From Clostridium liquoris (GTDB taxonomy: Bacteria; Bacillota; Clostridia; Clostridiales; Clostridiaceae): a stretch of DNA of 64,000 nt. Positions 22,610-31,618 of the stretch are shown piece by piece. The stretch is from contig NZ_PVXO01000012.1 in the NCBI RefSeq assembly GCF_002995785.1, positions 1 through 64,000 of the forward strand, in the 5' to 3' direction. Under the pieces are notes generated by a model. That model was given only the letters and a program-made list of their open reading frames with translations. It was not told the origin of the DNA and made no database searches. Both the position numbers and the translations under genes were made by a program. The number at the start of each line of letters is the position of its first letter. Position 1 is the stretch's first letter.

Positions 22610-23230
22610 ATGACTGAAAAAGAAAGAATGTTATCTGGAAAATTATATATTGCTCGGGATGAAGAATTGGCAAGAGACAATAAAAAATCAAGGATGTTAA
22701 CACGTCTCTTTAATAATAGTACAGAGGAGCAACTGAAATACAGAGTAGAATTATTAAAAGAACTATTTGAATCTACGGGCAAAAATATCTACATTGAGCC
22801 TCCCTTTCGTTGTGATTATGGATGTCATATTTCTATAGGTAATAATTTTTATGCTAATTATGATTGTATTGTTATTGATGTATGTAAAGTTAGAATTGGT
22901 CATAATGTTTTTTTTGGCCCTAGAGTATGCATATTTACAGCTGGACATCCAATTGATGCAGATATCAGGAATACAGGATTAGAATATGGAAAACCAGTAA
23001 CAATCGGAAATAATGTGTGGATAGGTGGAAATGCTGTTATAAATCCTGGAGTTACAATAGGAAACAATGTTGTTATTGGTTCTGGAGCAGTTGTTACTAA
23101 AGATATCCCTGATAATGTTATTGCAGTTGGAAATCCTTGTAGGGTTTTTAGGGAAATTACTGATGAAGATAAGAAATATTGGGAGAAGCAGAGAGAGGAA
23201 TACCTAAATAGTAAAAATACTGATAGATAG
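22610..23230 (+). CDS. maa: maltose/galactoside O-acetyltransferase type enzyme
   Basis: The protein has 206 residues. The N-terminal Mac domain (MTEKERMLSGKLYIARDEEL) is followed by a left-handed beta-helix of hexapeptide repeats (about 75-185: IGNNFYAN, IGHNVFFGPRV, VTIGNNVWIGGNAVINPGVTIGNNVVIGSGAVVTKDI). The catalytic His is in TAGHPIDADIR. It acetylates a sugar with acetyl-CoA. The ATG has a GGGGTGAG site. Alternative: another member of the NodL/LacA group; the sugar is not known. Confidence 0.9.
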   Translation: MTEKERMLSGKLYIARDEELARDNKKSRMLTRLFNNSTEEQLKYRVELLKELFESTGKNIYIEPPFRCDYGCHISIGNNFYANYDCIVIDVCKVRIGHNVFFGPRVCIFTAGHPIDADIRNTGLEYGKPVTIGNNVWIGGNAVINPGVTIGNNVVIGSGAVVTKDIPDNVIAVGNPCRVFREITDEDKKYWEKQREEYLNSKNTDR

Positions 23231-23260
23231 GAGTATCGGCTATATACTCCTATTTTTTTA
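23229..23260 (+). terminator. terminator of the acetyltransferase gene
   Basis: AGGAGTAT (23229-23236) and ATACTCCT (23244-23251) pair around CGGCTAT and are followed by a T-run. Confidence 0.85.
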
Positions 23261-23408
23261 TTAATAATTTCCTTACTTAAATTTTAAAATATAAAGCAAT
23301 TTTTTAATATAATTTAAGGTTTTTTTAATATAATTTTAATCTTAGATATCTATAATGTATAACATGCTGGATAAAGAAATCAAGTTTTAATAACGAAGAA
23401 AGAAAAAT

Positions 23409-24083
23409 ATGAGTATTATACAAACTTTTATTAATGTAGTATTACATCTTGATAAGTATTTAAATGTGATAATACAAAACTATGGAATATGGACATATGC
23501 CATTGTATTTCTAATTATATTTTGTGAAACTGGATTAGTTGTTACCCCTTTTCTACCAGGGGATTCAATATTGTTTGCCACTGGAGCACTTGCTTCTATT
23601 GGTTCACTTAATTTTCCTACATTATTTATTACCTTTTTTATAGCTGCAGTAGCTGGTGATACTGTAAATTATCATATAGGTAAAAACATAGGAAATAAAA
23701 TTTTAGAAAAAGAAGATATGAAATATATAAATAAAGAATATCTTGAGGAATCACATAAATTTTATCAAAAACATGGCTCTATGACTATAGTATTGGGAAG
23801 ATTTATACCTATAATAAGAACCTTTGTACCATTTGTTGCTGGTATAGGGGAAATGAGTTATCCAAAATTTATTTCTTACAATATGTTAGGTGGATTCTCC
23901 TGGGTTACATTAATGTTAGGCGGAGGATACTTCTTTGGTGGATTGCCTTTTATAAAGGATCATTTTTCCTATGTAGTAATTGCCATTATAATAATATCTA
24001 TTATTCCAGCAATAGTTACAGTTATAAAAGAAAAGAAAAATGGAGGTAATAAAATCAATGATGTCATTAATACAGAATCTTGA
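23409..24083 (+). CDS. DedA family membrane protein
   Basis: The protein has 224 residues. FCETGLVVTPFLPGDSILFATGAL and GDTVNYHIGKNIG are the DedA core (re-entrant loop), and FLGRFIPIIRTFVPFVAGIGEMSYPKF carries the conserved Arg/Pro stretch. DedA proteins are polytopic membrane proteins; some move undecaprenyl phosphate or other lipids across the membrane. Two PAP2 lipid phosphatases follow, the first overlapping it by 26 bp, so this is a lipid carrier recycling operon. The ATG start has a modest AAGAAAG site. Confidence 0.9.
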   Translation: MSIIQTFINVVLHLDKYLNVIIQNYGIWTYAIVFLIIFCETGLVVTPFLPGDSILFATGALASIGSLNFPTLFITFFIAAVAGDTVNYHIGKNIGNKILEKEDMKYINKEYLEESHKFYQKHGSMTIVLGRFIPIIRTFVPFVAGIGEMSYPKFISYNMLGGFSWVTLMLGGGYFFGGLPFIKDHFSYVVIAIIIISIIPAIVTVIKEKKNGGNKINDVINTES

Positions 24084-24606
24084 TAATTCTATTCTATTGT
24101 ATATTAATAATAATATACATGGACATATAATGGACAAGGTTATGGTTACCATAACTATCTTAGGCAATAACGGATTAATATGGATTGTAATTGCAGCACT
24201 GCTAATTATAAATAAAAAATACAGAAAGATAGGGTTTATGGCTTTAACAGCTCTAATATTAGCCACAATTTTAGGAGAAGGAATTTTAAAGCATTTGGTT
24301 CAACGTGTAAGGCCATCATCAGATATACCAGCAGCTAACCTTTTAATTCCAAAACCTTTATCATATTCATTTCCATCAGGGCATACTACTTCTTCATTTG
24401 CAGTTACAGGAGTATTAACAAAATATTTTAAGAATTATACATTTGAACTTTTTAGTTTAGCATCTTTGATAGCTTTTTCAAGATTATATTTAAATGTACA
24501 TTACCCTACTGATGTTTTAGCTGGTATAATCCTAGGATTAATATGCAGTAAGATAACAATTTATATATTTAGTAAAGTAAATAAAGACTCCACAGTTTCT
24601 ATATAA
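24058..24606 (+). CDS. PAP2 family lipid phosphatase
   Basis: The protein has 182 residues from ATG 24058 (GGAGG 11 bp upstream, inside the dedA end). Five or six membrane segments. The PAP2 motifs are complete: KHLVQRVRP, SFPSGHTTSS and SRLYLNVHYPTDVLAG. It dephosphorylates a lipid pyrophosphate or phosphate, most likely undecaprenyl pyrophosphate or phosphatidylglycerophosphate type. It is the middle gene of the DedA-PAP2-PAP2 set. Confidence 0.88.
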   Translation: MMSLIQNLDNSILLYINNNIHGHIMDKVMVTITILGNNGLIWIVIAALLIINKKYRKIGFMALTALILATILGEGILKHLVQRVRPSSDIPAANLLIPKPLSYSFPSGHTTSSFAVTGVLTKYFKNYTFELFSLASLIAFSRLYLNVHYPTDVLAGIILGLICSKITIYIFSKVNKDSTVSI

Positions 24607-24697
24607 GCAAAATGGTCAGTACGTATATTATCTTCTTTTGCCGCTGCAGAAGTTTTAGCAGTATACAAAAGCATACATTAGAAAGGATATTTTAGAT

Positions 24698-25300
24698 ATG
24701 AATATGGAGATTTTTAGATTAATAAATAATTTGGCAAATAAAAATACAGTTTTAGATAAGATAATGATTTTCTTTTCAAAAGATGTTCCCTATATATTTA
24801 TGGCAGTTATTGCGATAGTATTTATATTAGGTGTTGTTAAAAAGAATGAAGAATATAGAAAAGCCTCTGTAAATGCTTTTGTTATTACAGTAATCAATTT
24901 AATATTAAGTTTTATAATTGGAAGTATATATTATGTGGACAGGCCTTTTGTTCACAATAAGGTAAATTTATTAATGCCTCACTCAGCAGATGCCTCTTTT
25001 CCAAGCGATCATGCTACAGGAACAATGAGTATCGCTTTAGGTTTAGGAAAATATAATAGAATACTTGGAGTAATAATGACAATACTATCAATAATTGTAG
25101 GTTTTTCAAGAGTGTATGTAGGAAACCATTATCCTTTAGATGTTATTGGTGCATATATTATGGTGCTTATTACAAACTATTTATATAATTTAGTGTTAAA
25201 AGATAAAATTGAAGAAATTTATATAAAAGTTGAAAAGTTATTGATTAGTAAATTAAAACTTGATAAGAATACAGATAAGAATATATTAAATAACCAGTAA
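24698..25300 (+). CDS. bcrC: PAP2 family undecaprenyl-diphosphatase-like phosphatase
   Basis: The protein has 200 residues. It resembles BcrC/YbjG-type enzymes: FRLINNLANKNTVLDKIMIFFSKDVPYIFM at the N-terminus, YYVDRPFVHNKVN, SFPSDHATGTMS (SD in place of SG before the active His) and FSRVYVGNHYPLDVIGAY. These enzymes regenerate undecaprenyl phosphate for cell-wall synthesis and can give bacitracin tolerance. The ATG has an AAAGGAT site. A gap of 91 bp separates it from the previous PAP2 gene. Confidence 0.82.
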   Translation: MNMEIFRLINNLANKNTVLDKIMIFFSKDVPYIFMAVIAIVFILGVVKKNEEYRKASVNAFVITVINLILSFIIGSIYYVDRPFVHNKVNLLMPHSADASFPSDHATGTMSIALGLGKYNRILGVIMTILSIIVGFSRVYVGNHYPLDVIGAYIMVLITNYLYNLVLKDKIEEIYIKVEKLLISKLKLDKNTDKNILNNQ

Positions 25301-25472
25301 AATAATTTTTTCATTCAATCGTGGCAAGGATACTCCAACTTCTATAAGTATGGGAAGAATTGCCACTTGCCGACAGGCAACTCCATAACTTGCCACTTAT
25401 ACACCTTGCTTTCTTATTGTAATACCTTCACTAATATGATATAACTATATTAATTAGTGAAAAGGAGTCGAT

Positions 25473-26600
25473 ATTATAAAAATCACTATAACATCTAAAA
25501 TACAAATATATCCTACCCATGAGCAAATAGAAATTTTAAATAATACAATGTTCCAAATAAGAAAAGCATTAAATTATATATCTAAATATATCTTTGATAA
25601 TAATTGCTTAAACCAAAGTAAGATAAATACTGATACTTATTATTATTTAAGAGAAACTTATAATTTAAAATCTCAAATGGCTCAAAGTTGTATGAAAACT
25701 GTTATTGCTAAATATAAAACTAACAAGTCCAATGGACATGATTTTAATTTAGTGCAGTTTAAAAATTTAGAATATGACCTTGTTTGGAATAGAGATTATT
25801 CTTTAACTAAAAATATATTCTCTATTAATAGCCTACACGGTAGACTTAAAATACCTTATGAAACTAAAGGTATGGAAAAATATTTTGATGGTTCTTATAG
25901 CTTTGGTACTGCTAAACTTATATATAAATTCAATAAATACTTTCTGCATATTCCAATGACTAAAGATTATCCTCAAACTATACCTTTCGAAATCAATAAA
26001 ATTGTAGGTATCGACCTCGGTATCAACTTTTTAGCAACTACCTTTGATAGTTATGGTAAAACCACTTTCTATAATGGTAGAAATATAAAGGCTAAAAGAG
26101 GTCACTATAAAATATTAAGAAAACAGCTACAAGAATGTGGCAGTAAATCGGCAAAACGTAGAATTAAATCTATTGGTTCAAGAGAAAACCGTTATGTTAA
26201 TGATATTAGCCATACCATTACAAAGGCACTCGTTGATAAGTATGGAGCAAATACATTATTTGTTCTTGAAGATTTAACTAACGTTAGAACTGCTACTGAA
26301 AAAGTAAATATAAATAATAGATATGTTTCTGTATCTTGGTCTTTCTATCAATTTAAGCAACTACTTGAATATAAGGCTCAAATGAATAACTCTATGCTTA
26401 TAGTAGTTAATCCTAAATATACAAGTCAAACTTGCCCTAAATGCGGACATACTGAAAAAGCAAACAGAGATAAGAAAAAACATATCTTTAAATGTAAAAA
26501 TTGCAACTATCAATCTAATGATGATAGAATTGGAGCAATAAATCTTTGGAGAAAAGGTCTTGAATATATTGAAAGTAACTCCAAAGAGCATAGTGAGTAA
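25473..26600 (+). CDS. tnpB: TnpB RNA-guided nuclease (OrfB), no standard start codon
   Basis: From 25473 the frame encodes 375 residues. It starts at ATT or ATA with AAAGGAG 5 to 8 bp upstream, where homologues have ATG (xIKITITSKIQIYPTHEQIE); the first ATG is at 25548 and would cut 25 residues off the conserved N-terminus. The RuvC residues are present: D181 (GIDLGINFLATT), E266 (LEDLTNVR) and D350/D351 (NDDRIGAINLW). The zinc finger has CPKCGH and CKNCNY. TnpB is an omega-RNA-guided DNA nuclease that helps the IS persist. ATT starts are rare but real, so activity is uncertain. Confidence 0.85.
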   Translation: MIKITITSKIQIYPTHEQIEILNNTMFQIRKALNYISKYIFDNNCLNQSKINTDTYYYLRETYNLKSQMAQSCMKTVIAKYKTNKSNGHDFNLVQFKNLEYDLVWNRDYSLTKNIFSINSLHGRLKIPYETKGMEKYFDGSYSFGTAKLIYKFNKYFLHIPMTKDYPQTIPFEINKIVGIDLGINFLATTFDSYGKTTFYNGRNIKAKRGHYKILRKQLQECGSKSAKRRIKSIGSRENRYVNDISHTITKALVDKYGANTLFVLEDLTNVRTATEKVNINNRYVSVSWSFYQFKQLLEYKAQMNNSMLIVVNPKYTSQTCPKCGHTEKANRDKKKHIFKCKNCNYQSNDDRIGAINLWRKGLEYIESNSKEHSE

Positions 26601-26735
26601 ACTTGCTATGTTGCGGTGGTGTCAATCACCGTATCGTAACCTACGTTTGAGATGGAAGATATTTTGTATCATTAGCACCATGTGTAGTAGAGTTACAAAC
26701 CCCCACTTCTAAAGTGAGGTGTAATTGATAGGCTG
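26500..26735 (+). ncRNA. candidate omega RNA (reRNA) of the TnpB element
   Basis: TnpB elements make their guide RNA from the 3' end of tnpB and the right end. Here the region after the stop holds a hairpin CGGTG/CACCG (about 26615-26632) and the terminal hairpin at about 26700-26720. The guide would begin beyond the right end. Extent is inferred from the family. Confidence 0.4.
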
Positions 26736-26759
26736 ATAAGATATCGGAGGGTAATATTT

Positions 26760-27515
26760 ATGGAGGAAAAGGCAAAGATACTTATATTAGGAACTTATCA
26801 TTTTGGAAATGGTGGAAACCATCTAATAAACATCCATGCAGGAGATATTACTACTGATAAAAAACAAGAAGAGATTAAAGCAGTGGTACAAAAGCTAGCA
26901 CAATTTAAGCCAAATAAAATTGCTGTAGAAACAAAAAGAGAAAATGACAAGGAATTAAATGAGGCTTATTCAGAGTATTGTATAAATAATGTTTATACAT
27001 ATAATGAAACAATAGGTCATAGGCATGAAATCGTTCAACTAGGATTTAGATTAGGACAAACATTGAATCATACTAAAATTTATCCTATAGATTATCCAGT
27101 AAATCTTCCAGAAGATCTCTTTGAATATGCTAAGAAGAATTGTACAAAGTTTTATGGGAAATTTATAAATGAAGTAAATGAATGCGGTATAAATGATAAT
27201 AATTTTTTAGAAAATAATACAGTTATTGAAAACCTGAAATATCTTAACGATCCTAAACGGATTGCAAAGCAGCATAGTAATCTATATCTACATTTAGCTA
27301 AAATAGGAGCTGGGGATACATATTATGGAGTAGATATGCTTACGGAATGGTATAGGAGAAATCTTTATATCTTTTCAAATCTACAGGATATGGCTGAACC
27401 AGGAGATAGAATCTTGGTAATCTATGGAGCGGGACATTGCAAAATACTTCGGGATTTTGTATCAGAATATAATAAATTTGAATTAGTTGATCCTCTGAGT
27501 TATTTATGCACTTGA
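26760..27515 (+). CDS. DUF5694 protein (TraB/EreA-like fold)
   Basis: The protein has 251 residues. ILILGTYHFGNGGNHL (about residues 8-23), KIAVETKRE (about 58-66), YPIDYPVNLPEDL and VIYGAGHCKILRDF (about 221-234) are the DUF5694 motifs. They resemble the His/Glu motifs of the TIKI/TraB and EreA-type hydrolase group (GxHF, E, GxGH). A metal-dependent hydrolase is plausible but not proven. It has a strong GGAGGG site. The IS lies directly upstream and might supply transcription. Confidence 0.8.
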   Translation: MEEKAKILILGTYHFGNGGNHLINIHAGDITTDKKQEEIKAVVQKLAQFKPNKIAVETKRENDKELNEAYSEYCINNVYTYNETIGHRHEIVQLGFRLGQTLNHTKIYPIDYPVNLPEDLFEYAKKNCTKFYGKFINEVNECGINDNNFLENNTVIENLKYLNDPKRIAKQHSNLYLHLAKIGAGDTYYGVDMLTEWYRRNLYIFSNLQDMAEPGDRILVIYGAGHCKILRDFVSEYNKFELVDPLSYLCT

Positions 27516-27610
27516 TTTGTAGATAATTAATTTTTAAGTTACATTAATAATTTCAAGTCCTCTCCCCTACAATTCTACGCTAAGCTTTTTTAGCTTAAAA
27601 ATAACATACC

Positions 27611-27639
27611 TGTTACAACAATACAAAATATGTTATAAT
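27611..27639 (+). promoter_or_regulatory. promoter before the SDR pseudogene
   Basis: TGTTAC (27611-27616), 17 bp, TATAAT (27634-27639). The stretch TGTTACAACAATAC and AAAATATGTTATAATT repeats the module at 22483-22514 with a C for T change in the palindrome. Confidence 0.55.
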
Positions 27640-27734
27640 TCTCTTGTTTTATAAGTCGTGTTGGTAAAATATGACGAATCAACAGGATCTAACTTATATA
27701 ATAAATTAATGATGATATATAGGGGTGGAGAAAT

Positions 27735-28492
27735 ATGAATGCATTACCAATAGCTGGTGAAAATGAAGGTATTGGCTATTTCATTGCCAAGCAGTGGCTT
27801 GAGAATGGAAATTATGTTTCGGTACTTGATTTGAACTATGATAATATTGATGAACTTAAAAAAGCCTATTCCAAAACTTTGCTGACATTTAAATGTGATG
27901 CCTGTGATTTGGAAACCGTAAAAATGGCGGTTAACAATACAAGTGCTCAATTTGGTAGTATAAATTATGCAGTGCACAATGCTTGCCTTTGTTTATTTAA
28001 GGGTTTTGAAGAACATACTATAGAAGATTTTGATAGAGTAATAGATGTGAATTTTCATGGTGCTATAAATCTTACAAAAGCAGTATTGCCTATTATGAAG
28101 ACGCAAAGATAAGGCAGGATATTTTTTACAAGTTCAGGTGTTGGCGTTACAGGATATATAAATATAAGCCCATACGCTTGCAGTAAGGGGGCTATAGAAT
28201 CTTTAGCCAATGCTTAAGTAATGAATATGCAGATAGTGGCATAACATTTCATATACTGCATCCGCCACTTACTAATACAAAATCTTCTTCACCGCTTCCA
28301 ATTCCAAAGGAATTTAAAGCATCACCGGAAAAAGTCGGAAAGGGATTCGTTAAACACATAAATAGTAAAAGGTTTATTATTACCCCTTCATTTACTGATG
28401 CGGTATCAGTAAAATTAAGTTACCTTTTCCCTCTATTCATGGGAAAATTACTTGTAAAAATGACTAAAAGGGCAAGTAATAATTTGAACTAA
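27735..28492 (+). pseudogene. short-chain dehydrogenase/reductase, nonsense and frameshift
   Basis: The first 125 codons read ENEGIGYFIAKQWLENGNYV, then VHNACLCLFKGFEEHTIEDF and VNFHGAINLTKAVLPIMKTQ, a normal SDR N-terminal half, and end at TAA 28110. In frame after that stop comes GRIFFTSSGVGVTGYINISP, then YACSKGAIESLA with the catalytic YxxxK. A missing base near 28210 shifts the rest, which reads EYADSGITFHILHPPLTNTK and then VGKGFVKHI to 28492. The cofactor motif is GENEGIG, with the first Gly of TGxxxGIG altered. It is broken by at least two lesions. Confidence 0.85.
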
Positions 28493-28604
28493 TGTTAGTT
28501 CGAAATCTTCTTTTAATGCTTAACAATTATATAATCATAAGGCGATTATATTGGTCTGTTCGGCTATATTATTTAGCCTTGGCAAAATGGCTGAATCAAA
28601 TGGC

Positions 28605-28970
28605 TTATAGAAATTTACAACCGTCCGCATTATCATGTATTAATGGCTTTAACCTTTTTTTCAACACCTTAAAGAGTTCTTCACATTCTTCATTCATCTT
28701 ATATATTAAATGAATTGTATTTTTCAGTTTTGATTTTTTGGGCGGGACAATGGGTGAAGAAGATAATATAGATACTGAAACAGATAGTTCATATGATGTT
28801 AATACCAGAGAGGATAATATTATTAATATAGGATTAACACAATTTTCAATATATTCTTTTTCACAAAAGTTTAAATTCAATCTACACAATTCCGTCTTAA
28901 CTGAATTAATAGCATTTAACAGTGCGTTAGTATTATTAATAGCTGATATTATACTATCCTCATATTCCAT
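28605..28970 (-). CDS. unknown protein, tandem paralogue of the 29022 gene
   Basis: The protein has 121 residues from ATG 28970, preceded by AGGTGG at 8 bp; a GTG four codons earlier is possible. It shares with the neighbour the core NSVKTELCRLNLNFCEKEYI then ENCVNP, a hydrophobic middle, SSSPIVPPKK, and an end of the form KVLKKRLKPL and a final KFL. Four conserved Cys are kept. The N-terminal part of the neighbour (about 60 residues) is absent. No signal peptide, family or catalytic motif is recognised. Confidence 0.6.
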   Translation of the reverse strand: MEYEDSIISAINNTNALLNAINSVKTELCRLNLNFCEKEYIENCVNPILIILSSLVLTSYELSVSVSILSSSPIVPPKKSKLKNTIHLIYKMNEECEELFKVLKKRLKPLIHDNADGCKFL

Positions 28971-29021
28971 TCCTCTATCCACCTGTGTAAAATATTTCTA
29001 TTATAAATAGCTGAAAGTAAT

Positions 29022-29555
29022 TCATAGAAACTTACAGCAGTTATCCCCCTGAGTTAATTTTTTTAATCTCTTTTTCAATACCTTATAAATATCCTCAACT
29101 TCATCATTCATACTATATATTGTATGAATTGTATCCTTTAGCTCTCCCTTTTTACGTGGAACTATTGGTGAAGTAGTTAAAATACTTACTGAAGTTGCTA
29201 ACTCAAAGCTTGTTGTTGCTATAAATTCCATGGTAGTCTCTAAAGGGGTAACACAGTTGTCAATATATTCTTTTTCACAAAAATCTAAGGGCAGCCTACA
29301 CAGTTCAGTCTTAATTGAATTTATTGCTGCTAATGCTTGAGCTGTTTGAACAATAGTTGTATTTACATCTACAGTGTCATTAGGTGCTTGACTTTGAACT
29401 ACCGCATCATTTATCTGTGTTGAATTTCTAATATCATTAATTAAATCCTTTAATTCATTGATAATTGTATTTATTCGTTCCTCTCTAGACTTTTCATTAG
29501 AATTGTCCCCCTTACTGATATTATTATCCTTTGTATTTTCAGCATCATTACTCAT
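29022..29555 (-). CDS. unknown protein, tandem paralogue of the 28605 gene
   Basis: The protein has 177 residues. A polar Asn/Asp/Lys-rich N-terminus (about 1-60) precedes the shared domain (about 78-177) with NSIKTELCRLPLDFCEKEYI, then DNCVTP, TTSPIVPRKKGELKDTIHTI and the CCKFL end. The paralogues lie 51 bp apart on the same strand. No similar genes are seen elsewhere in the window. The ATG at 29555 has a GGAGATG-like site. The shared CxxL/CEKEYIxNCV pattern could bind metal or form disulfides; a structural (for example spore) protein is one possibility. Confidence 0.65.
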   Translation of the reverse strand: MSNDAENTKDNNISKGDNSNEKSREERINTIINELKDLINDIRNSTQINDAVVQSQAPNDTVDVNTTIVQTAQALAAINSIKTELCRLPLDFCEKEYIDNCVTPLETTMEFIATTSFELATSVSILTTSPIVPRKKGELKDTIHTIYSMNDEVEDIYKVLKKRLKKLTQGDNCCKFL

Positions 29556-29738
29556 AAGTTCATCTCCAAATTAATTATTAAGATACTTTATCTGTAATAA
29601 TTGTATTAATAATACTTTAAAATTATTCCCTTACAACTATTTCCTTTCTAAAATCAAAAATAACAGTTGGACAAATTTTCCTATATATTATATCATTGTG
29701 GATAGATAAAACTATTTTAATAAATGGGGGAAAGTTGT

Positions 29739-31049
29739 ATGTTGGAGTCAGCAATTATTGGTATGTTCATTATTGGACTCTTAGTTTGCATAGGATTTAA
29801 TTTATCACTTATCTATGCTCTATTATTCGGATTTATTCTATTCTTCTCATATGGTTTAGCAAAGAATAACACAGTAAAACATATGATACAGACATCTTTT
29901 AAAGGTATAAAAACAGTTAAAAATATATTGATTATATTTTTCTTGATTGGCATACTTACAGCAGTATGGCGTGCATCAGGGACAATATCCTTTATTATTT
30001 ACTATTCTACAAAATTGATTATTCCAGAAGCCTTTATTCTTATATCATTTTTACTTTGCTGTATATTATCTGTACTTACAGGAACTGCATTTGGAACAGC
30101 TGCTACTATGGGCGTAATTTGCATGACCATGGCAAATGCCATAGGTGCAAACAAAATATTGGTAGGTGGTGCTATATTATCTGGAATCTATTTTGGCGAT
30201 AGATGTTCCCCAATGTCAACAAGCGCATTGCTAACAAGTGAGCTAACAGGGACAAACATTTATAAAAACATTCAACTTATGATTAAAACTTCAATTATAC
30301 CATTTATATTCACATGTGCAGTTTATCTGATTTCCGGTTTTTTGTTTGAGAGCAAAAGTGCCCCACTTGGAATTAGAAGCCTGTTTGCAGATAATTTCAA
30401 CTTGCATTGGATCACTATTTTACCTGCAATAATAATCATTGTACTGTCTATATTTAAGGTTAACGTAAAAATCACAATGGCTTTAAGCATCTTAATGGGT
30501 AGTATCATTTGTATTTTACTTCAAAAAGTTCAGTTTACCTCACTGTTTAAAATGTTTATTACAGGATATCACTCATCTAATCCAGAACTTGCAATCATGC
30601 TAAATGGCGGCGGTATTCAATCTATGCTTAAAGTTTCTGCCATTATATGTTTATCGTCTTCTTATGCCAGTATTTTTGAAGAAACCGGCTTATTAGATGG
30701 CATAAAAAAACATATTAATAGTCTTTCAAATATAGTCACTCCATTTGGCAGTATTGCTATAACTTCATTTTTCACAAGCATGATAAGCTGTAACCAGACT
30801 TTGGCTATTATACTAACTCATCAGCTATGCAATAATGTTATTTCCGATAATTATCAGATGGCAAATTCATTAGAAAATACAGCAGTTGTCATTGCCCCAC
30901 TTATACCTTGGTCTATTGCAGGAGCTGTTCCATTAGCTGCAATATCAGCACCCACAAGTTGTATTTTAGCAGCTTGTTATTTATATATATTGCCAGTGTA
31001 TAATTTCTTTATCTCAAGAACAAAAAGTATTGACATTAACGTTGCGTAA
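29739..31049 (+). CDS. nhaC: NhaC family Na+/H+ antiporter
   Basis: The protein has 436 residues from ATG 29739 (GGGGGAAAG at 8 bp). About 11 hydrophobic segments. SVLTGTAFGTAATMGVICMTMANA, GGAILSGIYFGDRCSPMSTSALL and the late NTAVVIAPLIPWSIAGAVPL are diagnostic of NhaC. It exchanges sodium for protons, or malate-lactate type anions in some members. It is transcribed alone from the promoter region at 29640-29720, divergent from the unknown protein at 29022. Confidence 0.85.
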   Translation: MLESAIIGMFIIGLLVCIGFNLSLIYALLFGFILFFSYGLAKNNTVKHMIQTSFKGIKTVKNILIIFFLIGILTAVWRASGTISFIIYYSTKLIIPEAFILISFLLCCILSVLTGTAFGTAATMGVICMTMANAIGANKILVGGAILSGIYFGDRCSPMSTSALLTSELTGTNIYKNIQLMIKTSIIPFIFTCAVYLISGFLFESKSAPLGIRSLFADNFNLHWITILPAIIIIVLSIFKVNVKITMALSILMGSIICILLQKVQFTSLFKMFITGYHSSNPELAIMLNGGGIQSMLKVSAIICLSSSYASIFEETGLLDGIKKHINSLSNIVTPFGSIAITSFFTSMISCNQTLAIILTHQLCNNVISDNYQMANSLENTAVVIAPLIPWSIAGAVPLAAISAPTSCILAACYLYILPVYNFFISRTKSIDINVA

Positions 31050-31082
31050 AGGTGTATATTTATCTCATCAGGAGGCGATAAA

Positions 31083-31543
31083 ATGGAATACACAGTGCAG
31101 AAACTAGCTGTATTAGCAAATATAAGTACAAGAACTTCCAAGGTTTTAAGAAAAAATTAATTGAAGACAATGAAAAAAAGTATGGTAGTGAAATTCGTGA
31201 AAAATATGGTGATGAAGCAGTTGATAAATCAAATGCCAAGCTTAATAATATGACTCAAGAAGAATATGATGAAGTTACAAGACTTGGGGATGAAGTCACA
31301 AAAACCCTTAGTGCTGCTTTTAAAACAGGAGATGCTTCAGGGGAACTTGCTCAAAAGGCTGCAGATTTGCACCGCCAATGGTTAAGCTTCTATTGGGATA
31401 GCTACAGTAAGGAAGCCCATGCAGGAATTGCTCAAATGTATGTAGCCGATGAAAGATTCAAAGCATATTATGATAAAGAGCAGCCTGGAACAGCAGAGTT
31501 TTTGAAAGATGCAGTGCTTATTTATACTGGAATGGAAAAATAA
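31083..31543 (+). pseudogene. MerR/TipA-type regulator with internal deletion
   Basis: ATG 31083 (AGGAGGCG site) begins MEYTVQKLAVLANISTRT, the first helix-turn-helix part of a MerR regulator, and the frame ends at 31158. From 31136, in the other frame, FQGFKKKLIEDNEKKYGSEI and on through AAFKTGDASGELAQKAADLH to YTGMEK (31543) is the TipAS drug-binding domain. The rest of the MerR domain and the coiled-coil link are deleted. The TipAS part alone could still be translated from ATG 31250. The family normally activates efflux genes on antibiotic binding, which fits the MFS gene 75 bp downstream. Confidence 0.8.
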
Positions 31544-31618
31544 TAACTTCTATTGGAAATAAGCGGTTGGATAACACCAACCGCTTTGGAGCTTAAAAAA
31601 TTAAATAGGGAGATAATA

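Larger units (their letters stand above)
25310..26735 (+). mobile_element. TnpB-only insertion sequence (IS1341-like, IS200/IS605 superfamily)
   Basis: The element has a 160-bp left end with repeats of GCCACTT/TTGCCAC style (25320-25400), a near-intact tnpB, and a right end with the hairpin CCCCCACTTCTAAAGTGAGG (about 26700-26720). No tnpA transposase gene is present, so movement would need a transposase in trans. It lies between the PAP2 gene and the DUF5694 gene and interrupts nothing. Exact ends are uncertain by some 15 bp. Confidence 0.75.

Noticed and set aside
26600-26735. CRISPR repeat or array near the TnpB gene
   Set aside because: The hairpins here are IS ends; no regularly spaced repeats are found in the window.
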